Shown piece by piece: positions 47,287-55,788 of a stretch of 64,000 bases of DNA. The stretch is taken from NCBI GenBank assembly GCA_902538495.1, contig CACBFJ010000006.1:1-64000 (forward strand). The letters run 5' to 3'. The DNA is from an uncultured Pelagibacteraceae bacterium. Lineage in GTDB: Bacteria; Pseudomonadota; Alphaproteobacteria; Pelagibacterales; Pelagibacteraceae. The translations under genes were made by a program, and so were the position numbers. The notes under the pieces are model-generated. The model searched no databases. It was given only the letters and a program-made list of their open reading frames with translations, and was not told where the DNA came from. Positions within the stretch are counted from its first letter, which is position 1. Each line of letters starts with the position of its first letter.

Positions 47287-48018
47287 TTATTTTTTTTCTT
47301 CTGAAGGTTTTTTATCAGCAGGTTTTTTATCAGCAGTTTTTTTATCATCAGCATCTTTTTTTTCTCCTTCAGCTGGTGTTTTTTCGCCATCAACTGCTGC
47401 TTCTGCTCCTGCTTCACCTTCTGCTGTTTCAGCCTCAGCTGGTTTTTCAGGCTCTTTCATTACTGTTGGTGCCGCAAGAGTTGCTATTACAAAGTCTCTT
47501 CCTTGAATGGTAGGAGTTACTTCATTATCTAATTTTACAGAAGAAATTTTAAAACTTTCACCAATATCGACACCATTCAAATCAATTATAATATTTTCAG
47601 GAATTTTTTCGCTAGGACACTTTAATTCAACTTTTCTTCTAACAATATTTAATACACCACCTCTTTTAAGTCCTGGAGATTTTTCATGATTGATAAAGTT
47701 TACTGGAACTTCAATTTTAATTTTAACACCAGGTAGAATTCTCAAAAAATCAACATGAGTTGGTTCGTCACTTAAGATGTGATATTTTACCTCTTTTGGT
47801 AAAACATTAAGATTCGTACCGCCAACATTAAGTGTTAAAATGTTAGATAAAAAGTTTTCTTTCTCTATTAAGTTCTTAAGTTTTTTTTTTGATATAGAAA
47901 TTTTTTGATTTTCATCTTTACCACCATAAACAATCGCAGGAACTTCTCCATTTTTTCTGATAGCATTTAATTCGCCCTTAGTCTTATTATCTCTGATGTT
48001 AGCTTCTAATGAATTCAT
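47287..48018 (-). CDS. rplY: ribosomal protein L25 (Ctc family) with an acidic/basic low-complexity tail
   Basis: Binds 5S rRNA in the large subunit. The 243-residue long form begins with NKTKGELNAIRKNGEVPAIVYGG (residues about 11-33 of the L25 domain) followed by the Ctc beta domain up to about 185. Residues 190-243 are almost only Ala, Glu, Lys, Pro, Asp and Thr, with DKKPADKKP repeats encoded by 15-bp tandem repeats. The tail codes use more G and C than neighbours. It leads the rplY, pth, ychF run; prs is upstream. Confidence 0.93.
   Translation of the reverse strand: MNSLEANIRDNKTKGELNAIRKNGEVPAIVYGGKDENQKISISKKKLKNLIEKENFLSNILTLNVGGTNLNVLPKEVKYHILSDEPTHVDFLRILPGVKIKIEVPVNFINHEKSPGLKRGGVLNIVRRKVELKCPSEKIPENIIIDLNGVDIGESFKISSVKLDNEVTPTIQGRDFVIATLAAPTVMKEPEKPAEAETAEGEAGAEAAVDGEKTPAEGEKKDADDKKTADKKPADKKPSEEKK
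47306..47350. repeat. 15-bp tandem repeats in the rplY tail
   Basis: Two perfect copies of GGTTTTTTATCAGCA (47306-47320 and 47321-47335) and one near-copy (47336-47350) follow each other. On the coding minus strand they give repeated lysine-rich pentapeptides of the L25 tail. Unit length is a multiple of three, so copy-number changes keep the frame. Confidence 0.9.
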
Positions 48019-48061
48019 AAAACAGAGTTTTTTAACTCATGTTGGTAAATAATCAAGGTAA

Positions 48062-48994
48062 TTATTTAAATAAATCTGAAACTGAAGTTGAATTAGAAAT
48101 TCTTTTGATCGCTTCACCCATAAGGCCAGAAATTGGTAAAACTTCTATATTTTTTACATTTTTTGTTCTCTCAACATTGTCAATTGTGTCAGTTATTACC
48201 AAATTTTTGATTACAGATTTTTTAATATTTTTTACCGCGTCTCCGCTCAATACTCCATGTGTAATATAAACAAAAACATCTTTAGCGCCCCTATTTTTTA
48301 GAGCTTTAGCTGCATTAATTATCGTTCCACCAGAGTCAATTATGTCATCGACAAGAATACAAGTTTTACCTTTAACATCACCAATTATATTCATTACTTG
48401 AGATTGGCCTGGCTTAGGTCTCCTTTTATCAACTATAGCAAGTCCAACATTTAAAATTTTTCCAAGCGCTCTAGCTCTTTCTGTACCACCAACATCTGGT
48501 GCAACACAGATTATATTTTTATTTTTAATTTTTTTTTTAATGTGTCGCGCAAATATTGGAGTTGCAAAAAGATTATCTACTGGGATGTCAAAAAAACCTT
48601 GAATCTGACCAGCATGGAGATCGACCGTTACGACTCTATCTGCCCCAGCTTGGGTAATTAAATTTGAAACAAGCTTTGCTGATATAGATGTTCTTGGTAC
48701 AACTTTTCTATCTTGTCTTGCATAACCAAAATAGGGAATTACAGCAGTTATATTTTTTGCTGATGATCTTTTTAAAGCATCAATACTTAACAATAATTCC
48801 ATTAAATTATCATTAGCTGGTGAAGAAATTGATTGAATTATAAAAATACTATTTCCTCTTATGTTTTCATTAATTTCAATGTAAATTTCACCATCTGCAA
48901 ACTTTCTTATACTTGAATTGACAAGTTTAGATTTTAAATATTTAGCGATATTTTTACTCAGAATTTTATTGCTATTTCCAGTTAATAACTTCAT
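48062..48994 (-). CDS. prs: ribose-phosphate pyrophosphokinase (PRPP synthetase)
   Basis: Makes PRPP from ribose-5-phosphate and ATP for purine, pyrimidine, His and Trp synthesis. The 310-residue protein has [16 protein letters not shown] near residues 36-51, [11 protein letters not shown] near 90, the [18 protein letters not shown] segment near 127-144 and the PRPP-binding [14 protein letters not shown] near 212-225. It is full length. It sits 43 bp upstream of rplY and 7 bp downstream of the laccase-domain gene, same direction. Confidence 0.97.
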   Translation of the reverse strand: MKLLTGNSNKILSKNIAKYLKSKLVNSSIRKFADGEIYIEINENIRGNSIFIIQSISSPANDNLMELLLSIDALKRSSAKNITAVIPYFGYARQDRKVVPRTSISAKLVSNLITQAGADRVVTVDLHAGQIQGFFDIPVDNLFATPIFARHIKKKIKNKNIICVAPDVGGTERARALGKILNVGLAIVDKRRPKPGQSQVMNIIGDVKGKTCILVDDIIDSGGTIINAAKALKNRGAKDVFVYITHGVLSGDAVKNIKKSVIKNLVITDTIDNVERTKNVKNIEVLPISGLMGEAIKRISNSTSVSDLFK

Positions 48995-49001
48995 GAAAAG
49001 T

Positions 49002-49760
49002 TTAATTAATCATAATTATTGAAATATTTCTACCATAATCATTAAGATTTAATTTTAATGATCTTCTTGCACTAAAAAAATTATTTTTCCTATCAAACGT
49101 ATCAATTTTAATCATATCAATTCTATTGATTTTTTGTAATTTAAGTTGTGTCTTGACATAATTTGGTAAGTCAAAATAAATTAACTTTTTTTTATTTTTA
49201 AAGAAAATTTTGTTTTTTTTGTGTTTTTTAATAAATTTTTTTTTAAAGTCTGCTTTTACTTCGTAGTTTTTTTGAGTAATTGATGGACCAATTGCTCCAA
49301 TAATATTTTTTGGATTACAGCCTTTCTTAAGCATAAAATTAATAACTTTTTTAATTATGCCTCTATATGCACCTTTCCAACCAGCATGTATAGCCGCGAT
49401 AATCTTTTTTTTATAGTCGTATAACAATACTGGTACACAATCAGCGGTCAATACGGCTATCGGAAGTTTTTTTTGGTCAGTTATAATTGCATCAGCTTTA
49501 ATCCTTTTTTTTAAGTTAGAATCTATATTAAGAAAAACCAACTTATTACTATGCACTTGATGAACTAAATAAATATTTTTTGTTTTTTTTCCTATTTTAT
49601 TTTTGACAATTCTTAAATTTTTTAGAATATTATTTTTGTTATCAAGAGAACCAAGGCCACAATTTAGACTTTTATATATACCTTTTGATTTACCTCCATT
49701 CTTATTAAAAAAACCGTGACTTATACTTTTATTATTTAATAATTTTCGAGAAGTGATCAG
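49002..49760 (-). CDS. laccase-domain (YfiH/PgeF/DUF152) protein with non-canonical start
   Basis: Member of the polyphenol oxidase/YfiH family; bacterial members have purine nucleoside-hydrolysing or peptidoglycan-editing roles. Conserved parts are [21 protein letters not shown] and [14 protein letters not shown] with metal-binding His, Cys and His residues. The first GTG (49556) starts at VHSNK and would remove conserved upstream sequence: reading on gives [11 protein letters not shown] and [13 protein letters not shown], clear family N terminus. No ATG, GTG or TTG exists between that and the in-frame stop at 49770-49772. CTG at 49758-49760 is the best guess, 2 bp after the upstream gene's stop. 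Confidence 0.75.
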   Translation of the reverse strand: MITSRKLLNNKSISHGFFNKNGGKSKGIYKSLNCGLGSLDNKNNILKNLRIVKNKIGKKTKNIYLVHQVHSNKLVFLNIDSNLKKRIKADAIITDQKKLPIAVLTADCVPVLLYDYKKKIIAAIHAGWKGAYRGIIKKVINFMLKKGCNPKNIIGAIGPSITQKNYEVKADFKKKFIKKHKKNKIFFKNKKKLIYFDLPNYVKTQLKLQKINRIDMIKIDTFDRKNNFFSARRSLKLNLNDYGRNISIIMIN

Positions 49761-49761
49761 A

Positions 49762-50805
49762 TCAAAATCCTAAACTAAAATTGTTATTTTGATTTTTTAT
49801 TAACATAACTTTAAACAATTTTCCCATTTGTTTTTCATCTGTTAACCTTTTTAATCTGTAATAAATATCTGCTTTTTTTAAAAAATTTTGATTTTTTGCA
49901 ATCATCTCAGCTCTTTCATGAATGCCCATTTTTGCAAGAAATTCTTTTTGTGTTGTTAAACTATGCCTTAATCCACCAATTTTTTTGATTATTTTTTGAA
50001 ATAATCGGAAATTGATATTATGTGTAATATCGGAACTTCCAATTTTAGCTAAAACATCGGAATATTCGTGTTTATATAATGCTTGTAAAGTATTTTTCAT
50101 TTTATCTTCGGTATATCCATAATCTATGATTAAAATTCCTCCTGATCTCACTTTGATTATCTTTGAAATTTGTTTCAGGTAGTTAATACCCAGCTCTGAA
50201 TATTCTATAAAATTTTGATTTTTAGATATTTTAAAATTAATCTTTTTTTCGTAATTTTTCATATTAATCTTTTTTTCTGAGAAAAAAGATTCTTCTTTGT
50301 TTAAATTAACAAATTTTTCAAACCATAGATTCCCTTTTTTTCGGAATTGTTTAATTGCAAGTGCATCAAAAAACTCATTTGCAACAAATATACTAGGAAT
50401 TTTTTTAATTTTTTTTAAATCGTTTATCCAATTTATATTTGAATTTAATAATTCTTTTTTTTGTATCTTCTTCAAAGTAGGACTTATTTCATGAATTATC
50501 AACCTACAGGATTTGAAAAACGACGGGAATCTTTTAAAACTTTCTATTAGAATTTTCATCATTTCAGCGTTTCCTGCACCAAGTTCGATTAAGTTAAATT
50601 CTTTTGGTGACCCAATACTTTTCCAAAAACTTACAACCCAAATAGCAATCATTTCAGAAAATAGTCTTGATACATTAGGAGCTGTAATAAAGTCTCCTTT
50701 TTTACCAAATGGGTTTTTCTTAATGTAGTACCCAGACTTTTTATTATACAGAGAGATACTGATAAACTTGTCTAAGGGTAGACTAACTATTTTGTCTGTT
50801 TTCAT
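49762..50805 (-). CDS. SAM-dependent methyltransferase, NDUFAF7/MidA family (DUF185)
   Basis: Protein arginine methyltransferase family; the mitochondrial member acts on complex I, while the bacterial substrate is not established. I use the ATG at 50805 (347 residues). FISISLYNKKSGYYIKKNPFG near residue 14 and KKGDFITAPNVSRLFSEMIA near 36, then IELGAGNAEMMK near 76 with the SAM glycine motif, and LIIDYGYTEDK near 217 follow the family pattern. It overlaps the lgt stop by 23 bp, so the two are likely co-translated. Confidence 0.87.
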   Translation of the reverse strand: MKTDKIVSLPLDKFISISLYNKKSGYYIKKNPFGKKGDFITAPNVSRLFSEMIAIWVVSFWKSIGSPKEFNLIELGAGNAEMMKILIESFKRFPSFFKSCRLIIHEISPTLKKIQKKELLNSNINWINDLKKIKKIPSIFVANEFFDALAIKQFRKKGNLWFEKFVNLNKEESFFSEKKINMKNYEKKINFKISKNQNFIEYSELGINYLKQISKIIKVRSGGILIIDYGYTEDKMKNTLQALYKHEYSDVLAKIGSSDITHNINFRLFQKIIKKIGGLRHSLTTQKEFLAKMGIHERAEMIAKNQNFLKKADIYYRLKRLTDEKQMGKLFKVMLIKNQNNNFSLGF

Positions 50806-51565
50806 ATTTAGAAATTGATAAATAACCTCCAATTATTAAAAAAAAGATACTTATAAGTTGTCCCATAGTCAGATTGAATAATAAATAACCCAATTGATCA
50901 TCAGGAACTCTTAAAAACTCAATTATAAATCTAAAAATTGAGTAAAAAACTAAAAATATACCAGAGATAAACCCAGGACTTTTGGAGAAACTCTTATTTC
51001 TAAAATAGATTAGAATTAAAAATAGAACTATACCCTCAAAAAATGCTTCATATAACTGGGTGGGATGTCGATACAAATTATCTATTTGTATGAATTGAAC
51101 TGCCCAAGCAACATTAGTTTCGATACCATAAAGTTCTGAATTTATAAAATTTGCTATTCTACCAAAAAAAATACCTATGGGTGCAACAAGAGATACAATA
51201 TCTAAATAAATAAATGAACTTTGAGAATTTTTTTTTGCAAAAAAATAACTTGCAATGATGATCCCTATAACCCCTCCATGAAATGACATACCGCCTTGCC
51301 AAATTTTAAGAATATCTAATAAATTGTTGATATAAAATTCAAAGTTATAAAATATAACATAGCCTAATCTACCACCAATAATTAAACCTAAAATAAGATA
51401 GGTTAAGTAATCATCAAATTTTTCACTTACTTTTTGTTCAGAAATAAAAAATTTTTTACTTAAAAACCACCCTATTAAAATACCAACAATATAAGCTAGA
51501 GAATACCACCTTATTTCGAGTGAAAAAATTTGAATAGCGACTGGGTCAAAATTATTAATAAACAT
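50783..51565 (-). CDS. lgt: prolipoprotein diacylglyceryl transferase
   Basis: Transfers diacylglycerol to the lipobox Cys of prolipoproteins in the inner membrane. The 260-residue protein has about seven helices, GGRLGYVIFYN near residue 60, the essential HGG in GGMSFHGGVIG near 91-101, and the Lgt signature GRIANFINSELYG near 135-147. Gene order lgt then methyltransferase then laccase-domain protein is a familiar alphaproteobacterial set. Confidence 0.96.
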   Translation of the reverse strand: MFINNFDPVAIQIFSLEIRWYSLAYIVGILIGWFLSKKFFISEQKVSEKFDDYLTYLILGLIIGGRLGYVIFYNFEFYINNLLDILKIWQGGMSFHGGVIGIIIASYFFAKKNSQSSFIYLDIVSLVAPIGIFFGRIANFINSELYGIETNVAWAVQFIQIDNLYRHPTQLYEAFFEGIVLFLILIYFRNKSFSKSPGFISGIFLVFYSIFRFIIEFLRVPDDQLGYLLFNLTMGQLISIFFLIIGGYLSISKYENRQNS

Positions 51566-51614
51566 TTTAAATAATAATTATAATTTAAACTATAATAAGT
51601 TATTATATAAATAT

Positions 51615-51866
51615 ATGAAAAACTCAAAGTTTGTAATCGATAGATTTGCTAAGTTAATTGAGCAAGGCATAGTTTCTTCAAAAGATATTACGTCTGAGAT
51701 ATTCTCAATTTTAAAATCTAAAAGAGATGAATTGGTTTTTAAACTTAAATTAACAAGCAAAGATGAGTTTGAAGTTCTTTCTAAAAGGGTAGAAGTTTTA
51801 GAAAAAAAAATTGAAAAAATTAAATTAAAGAAAAATCCTAAATCTAAACGGGCAAAAAAACTTTAA
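51615..51866 (+). CDS. UbiK/BMFP accessory factor family protein
   Basis: An 83-residue protein of the membrane fusogenic/UbiK family, linked in gammaproteobacteria to aerobic ubiquinone synthesis. It has an N-terminal amphipathic helix (FVIDRFAKLIEQGI) and a C-terminal coiled coil, EFEVLSKRVEVLEKKIEKIK, ending in basic residues, which is the family pattern. It starts 49 bp from divergent lgt, and its last 23 bp overlap the convergent histidine kinase. Confidence 0.75.
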   Translation: MKNSKFVIDRFAKLIEQGIVSSKDITSEIFSILKSKRDELVFKLKLTSKDEFEVLSKRVEVLEKKIEKIKLKKNPKSKRAKKL

Positions 51867-53163
51867 CGCTTAAACCATTCATCTTAGATTTATCTAATTT
51901 AATATTACCTCCATGGGATTTTATTATATCTGATGCTATAGATAATCCCAACCCTACACTAGATTTTGAGTCTGCTCTGCCTTTATTAATTTTATAAAAT
52001 GGTTTAAATACATTTTCATACTCAGTTTTTGGAATACCTGGACCATCATCCTCAATTTTAATAAAAAGATTATTATTATTTTTATTTAACTCTATGTTTA
52101 CTTTTTTTGCATATTTAATTGCATTATTTAGAAGATTATTTATGCAACGATTAATTAAATTTTTTCTTCCATTAAAATAAACTCTTGGTGTAAGCTCTAA
52201 TGAAATATTATCGTTATCATATTTTTCTATAATTTCATTAATCAGATCTGTTAAATTGAACATTTCATCTTTTTCTGCAAAAGATGAACTAGTAAATTGA
52301 AGATACTCATTGAGCATTTTTTCCATTTCATCAACATCTTCCGTCAATTTTTTTGAGAGTTCTTTGTCTTTTATAAAATTTATTTGCAATTTCATTCTTG
52401 TTAGGGGAGTTCTTAAATCATGACTAATTCCTGATAACATTTCAGATCTTTGATTTAGATGTCTTATTATTCTTTTTCTCATTTTATCGAACTCGTAACC
52501 CGCACGTCTTATCTCTGAAGCACCTGATGGTTTAAATTCATCAATTTCTTCACCTTTACCAAATTTTTCTGCAGCTCTAGCGAGATTAGTTATGGGCCTT
52601 GTTTGATTTTTTAAAAAAATTAAAGATATTAAAACCATAATCAAAGCTGGAACAGTTATCCAAAGTGCAAATATTCTTGCTGAGGAACTAGTAACTCTAT
52701 CTCTTGGTACAAGAAATTTGATATAACCATTTTCATATTTAATTCTAATGTCGATCAATTCTTTGTAGTTGGTTGTATCAAACCAAAAATTATCTAACTT
52801 AAACCTTGATTTTAACTCACGTCTTAAGGTTCGGTCGATTGGACTAAACCATCTATCAGTATAATTGAAATCAAACTTTTCATCTTTTACAAATTCAAAG
52901 TTTAAGTCTTGGTAAATAGAAAAAAGATTATTTATTTCATCTTTATCATAACTTTCATCTTTATATAATTCAAGAAGCGTACTCATTTCATTTACTAACG
53001 CTCTAGTCATACCTTTGGTTGTTTTGATCCATAAGCTGTCGAAAAAAACAACTGTTACAACAAGCTGTAATACCAGAACTGGGACCGCAACAATTAGCAG
53101 TGCTCTATAAAATAAACTTTTTGGAAGAATATTTTTTATAATTTTATTTAATCCATAAAACAT
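51844..53163 (-). CDS. membrane sensor histidine kinase
   Basis: Two-component sensor in the inner membrane. With the ATG at 53163 it has 439 residues: helix 1 (about 18-38), a periplasmic domain, helix 2 (about 165-183), a HAMP linker (NQTRPITNLARAAEKFGKG), the H box SGISHDLRTPLTRMK, an N box (NNLLNNAIKYAK), and G boxes DDGPGIP and SVGLGLSIASD. An earlier TTG/ATG (53217/53211) is in frame but inside the regulator gene. It overlaps the response regulator by 20 bp, so this is a cognate pair; the architecture is EnvZ-like, and its signal is unknown. Confidence 0.9.
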   Translation of the reverse strand: MFYGLNKIIKNILPKSLFYRALLIVAVPVLVLQLVVTVVFFDSLWIKTTKGMTRALVNEMSTLLELYKDESYDKDEINNLFSIYQDLNFEFVKDEKFDFNYTDRWFSPIDRTLRRELKSRFKLDNFWFDTTNYKELIDIRIKYENGYIKFLVPRDRVTSSSARIFALWITVPALIMVLISLIFLKNQTRPITNLARAAEKFGKGEEIDEFKPSGASEIRRAGYEFDKMRKRIIRHLNQRSEMLSGISHDLRTPLTRMKLQINFIKDKELSKKLTEDVDEMEKMLNEYLQFTSSSFAEKDEMFNLTDLINEIIEKYDNDNISLELTPRVYFNGRKNLINRCINNLLNNAIKYAKKVNIELNKNNNNLFIKIEDDGPGIPKTEYENVFKPFYKINKGRADSKSSVGLGLSIASDIIKSHGGNIKLDKSKMNGLSVKVFLPV

Positions 53164-53821
53164 ACCCAGCTCCTCTAATTGTTTGTAAAAATTTAGGATT
53201 TTTTGGATCATCCTCAATTTTTTTTCTCAATCTAGTAATAATTACGTCTATAGATCTCTCTTTATCTAAATTAATTAGTGCTCCAATATTTTCTCGAGAA
53301 AAAGTCTTGCCTGGATTATTAATCATTTTCTCTAAAATGGTTTTTTCAGTATTATTAATCTTAAATTCTTTATTATTCTTTAAAATTATAAGTTTATTCA
53401 GATCAATTTTTATTTTATCAAATTCAATTACTCTTTTTTGACTAATTTTTTTTGTTTTATTTAAGATATTTTTGATTCTTAAAATTAATTCTTTAGGCTC
53501 AAAAGGTTTAGCCAAATAATCATCAGCTCCTACTTCTAAACCCTCAATTCTCTCATTTGGTTCACCCTTAGCAGTTAATAAAATTATTGGAGTATCCAGT
53601 CTTTTTTTATTTTCTTGAATAAATTCTAACCCACTCTTACCTGGCATCATTATATCTAATATTATTAAATCAAACTTTATTAATTCTATTTTTTTGTTAG
53701 CATCTTCGGCGTTCTCTGCTGTAGATATAAAAAAATTGTTTTCATTTAGATATTTTTTTACTAAAGATCTTATTCCGTCATCATCATCCACAACTAATAA
53801 ATGTGCAATAAAATTATCCAT
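53144..53821 (-). CDS. petR: OmpR-family response regulator (PetR-like)
   Basis: A 225-residue DNA-binding response regulator. The receiver domain has the acidic pair DDD near residue 12, the phosphorylated Asp in LIILDIMMPGKSG near 57, a Thr in LLTAKGEP near 83 and a Lys in YLAKPFEP near 105. The winged-helix C-terminal half has RSIDVIITRLRKKIEDDP near 190. Together with the MarR-type gene just upstream it resembles the petP-petR pair described upstream of the bc1 genes in Rhodobacter. Name is by resemblance, and overlaps of 8 and 20 bp join the three genes. Confidence 0.8.
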   Translation of the reverse strand: MDNFIAHLLVVDDDDGIRSLVKKYLNENNFFISTAENAEDANKKIELIKFDLIILDIMMPGKSGLEFIQENKKRLDTPIILLTAKGEPNERIEGLEVGADDYLAKPFEPKELILRIKNILNKTKKISQKRVIEFDKIKIDLNKLIILKNNKEFKINNTEKTILEKMINNPGKTFSRENIGALINLDKERSIDVIITRLRKKIEDDPKNPKFLQTIRGAGYVLWIK

Positions 53822-54251
53822 TAATGATTTTTTTTAATACTTTATCGAAATTAATTACCTCTTCAGAACTTGAGTTTAGTAGTGCATTATAAATTCTTTT
53901 TTTTTGTAACAGAAATATTTCTTCGAAAATTTTTTTACCTTTTTCATTTAAAAAAACATGTTTAATTCTTGTATCTATCTCGTCTTTTTTAAAAACAATA
54001 ATCTCAAGTTTTATCAAATCTTTTAAAACTCTATTTAAACTTTGTTTTGTTACTTTTAATTTTGCAAGCAATTTAGAAATTGAAATACCCTCGTACATTG
54101 ATAGTAAATGTATAACTTTTTGGTGAGCTAAACCAATCGAGTATTTATCTAGAATTTTCTTTGAGTCTGAAAAGGTTTCTCTATAGCCGACAAATATTTT
54201 CTCAATCAAATCTTTCAATTGGTCATCTTTTAGATATAAAAGTTCTTTCAT
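53814..54251 (-). CDS. petP: MarR-family transcriptional regulator (PetP-like)
   Basis: A 145-residue winged-helix regulator with the MarR layout: ISISKLLAKLKVTKQSLNRVLKDLI helix-turn-helix (about 55-79), then the wing DTRIKHVFLNEKGKKIFEEIF. No ligand pocket can be assigned by eye. It starts the leftward unit petP-like, petR-like, kinase. A MarR gene immediately before an OmpR regulator is the PetP/PetR arrangement of alphaproteobacteria. It is divergent from ilvE across 66 bp. Confidence 0.75.
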   Translation of the reverse strand: MKELLYLKDDQLKDLIEKIFVGYRETFSDSKKILDKYSIGLAHQKVIHLLSMYEGISISKLLAKLKVTKQSLNRVLKDLIKLEIIVFKKDEIDTRIKHVFLNEKGKKIFEEIFLLQKKRIYNALLNSSSEEVINFDKVLKKIING

Positions 54252-54317
54252 TATAGGTAAGTTATATTGACATATTATAGATACAAAGATATTTTTTAAA
54301 AAATAAATATTTCATAC

Positions 54318-55199
54318 ATGATACCTTACGATAAAAGATCAGGAAAAATATGGTACAATGGTGATTTAGTCGATTGGTCAGAGGTTAAATTACACGTTTT
54401 AAGCCATGGTTTACATTATGCGAGTTGTGTTTTCGAAGGAGAGCGAGTTTATGATGGTTCTATCTTTAAACTAGAGGAACACACCTCAAGATTATTTTAT
54501 TCAGCTAAAAGAATGGGATTCGAAATTCCATATACAGAAGCGGAAATTAATTCAGCTAGTAAAAAAATAATTGCAACCCAAAAAGTTGAAAATGGATATG
54601 TTAGACCAGTCGCTTGGCGGGGAAGTGAGATGATGGCTATATCTGCTCAGCATACAAAAATTCATGTAGCGATAGCAACTTGGGAGTGGGGATCTTATTT
54701 CGATCCGAAGCTTAAAGTAGAGGGTATAAAATTAAATATATCTAAGTGGCGAAGACCTGCACCAGATACTATTCCTTGGGATACTAAAGCCTCAGGACTT
54801 TATATGATTTGTACTCTTTCAAAGCATGAAGCTGAGAAACAGGGATACACAGATTCTTTAATGTTAGATTATGAGGGAAATGTTGCCGAGGCTACAGGTG
54901 CAAATATTTTTTTTAAAGATAAAAATGGAGAGTTACATACACCAATACCTGACTCATTTCTAGATGGTATTACAAGGAGAACTGTAATTGAGATTGCAAA
55001 ATCTAAAAATATAAAAGTTCATGAAAGAAAAATAAATCCAAACGAGCTTTCAAATTTTGTTGGATGTTTCTTAACTGGTACAGCTGCAGAAGTAACTCCA
55101 GTATCTTGCATTGCCCAAAATCAGTACAAAGTTTGTGATATGATAATCAATCTTAATGAAAGCTATCAAAATTTAGTAAAAAAGAAAAAAGCAGCTTAA
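54318..55199 (+). CDS. ilvE: branched-chain amino acid aminotransferase
   Basis: PLP enzyme that makes leucine, isoleucine and valine from their keto acids. The 293-residue fold-type IV protein has HVLSHGLHYASCVFEGER near residue 26, the PLP-lysine in DTKASGLYMICTL near 150-162, and EATGANIFF near 191-199 and GITRRTVIEIA near 215. It shares its TTAA stop with convergent pgsA. It stands alone rightward. Confidence 0.95.
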   Translation: MIPYDKRSGKIWYNGDLVDWSEVKLHVLSHGLHYASCVFEGERVYDGSIFKLEEHTSRLFYSAKRMGFEIPYTEAEINSASKKIIATQKVENGYVRPVAWRGSEMMAISAQHTKIHVAIATWEWGSYFDPKLKVEGIKLNISKWRRPAPDTIPWDTKASGLYMICTLSKHEAEKQGYTDSLMLDYEGNVAEATGANIFFKDKNGELHTPIPDSFLDGITRRTVIEIAKSKNIKVHERKINPNELSNFVGCFLTGTAAEVTPVSCIAQNQYKVCDMIINLNESYQNLVKKKKAA

Positions 55200-55780
55200 T
55201 CTTTATTGTCCTCTGAAATTGCATGGTCAATACCTTTCCGCATATATTCGTATCCAGTAAATAGTGTTAAAGCTGCAGAGAGCCATAGTAAAATAATTCC
55301 TATTGTTTGAGCGTTATAATCCTGAAAATTTATAATTTTATTTCCAGTATCTCCTGATAGTAAAAGAGCAATCGAAACCATCTGTAAGACAGTTTTCAAT
55401 TTAGCTAGATTTGATACAGGAAGTTTAATTTTGCCTTTAGCTAAAAATTCTCTTAGACCAGAAACTAATATTTCACGTGTTAGAATAATTATAGCAGCAA
55501 TAACTTCATAATTTCTAATTGTACCGTCCATTACTAAAAGAATAAGAGCTGCAGCGACAATTATCTTGTCAGCGATTGGGTCCAATAACTCACCCAGCTT
55601 AGACTCTTCTCCGAGTAATCTAGCTAACATACCATCTAAAAAATCAGTAAATGATGCGACTAAAAAAAGAATTAATGCAGTAAAGTCTCCATAAAAACCA
55701 GGCAGATAAAATGCTAAAACAAAAAACGGAACAATCAAAATTCTTCCAATGGTTAATATATTTGGTATTTTTTTAAGCAT
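55196..55780 (-). CDS. pgsA: CDP-diacylglycerol--glycerol-3-phosphate 3-phosphatidyltransferase
   Basis: Makes phosphatidylglycerophosphate for phosphatidylglycerol and cardiolipin. The 194-residue membrane protein has the CDP-alcohol phosphotransferase motif D-G-x2-A-R-x8-G-x3-D-x3-D in DFLDGMLARLLGEES and GELLDPIADKI, near residues 46-73. It begins ML KKIPNILTIGRI with the usual TIGRI. It follows uvrC by 8 bp in the leftward run from uvrB. Confidence 0.95.
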   Translation of the reverse strand: MLKKIPNILTIGRILIVPFFVLAFYLPGFYGDFTALILFLVASFTDFLDGMLARLLGEESKLGELLDPIADKIIVAAALILLVMDGTIRNYEVIAAIIILTREILVSGLREFLAKGKIKLPVSNLAKLKTVLQMVSIALLLSGDTGNKIINFQDYNAQTIGIILLWLSAALTLFTGYEYMRKGIDHAISEDNKD

Positions 55781-55788
55781 TTTTAGTT

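Noticed and set aside
47287-47470. Possible CRISPR or mobile repeat
   Set aside because: The repeats are directly adjacent 15-mers in the coding frame of L25, without spacers.
49002-49556. Laccase-domain gene as a truncated pseudogene
   Set aside because: The conserved N-terminal sequence is intact in frame upstream; only the start codon is unusual.
54252-54317. Palindromic operator between petP-like and ilvE
   Set aside because: Only imperfect partial symmetry around TGACATA; not better than expected in AT-rich DNA.
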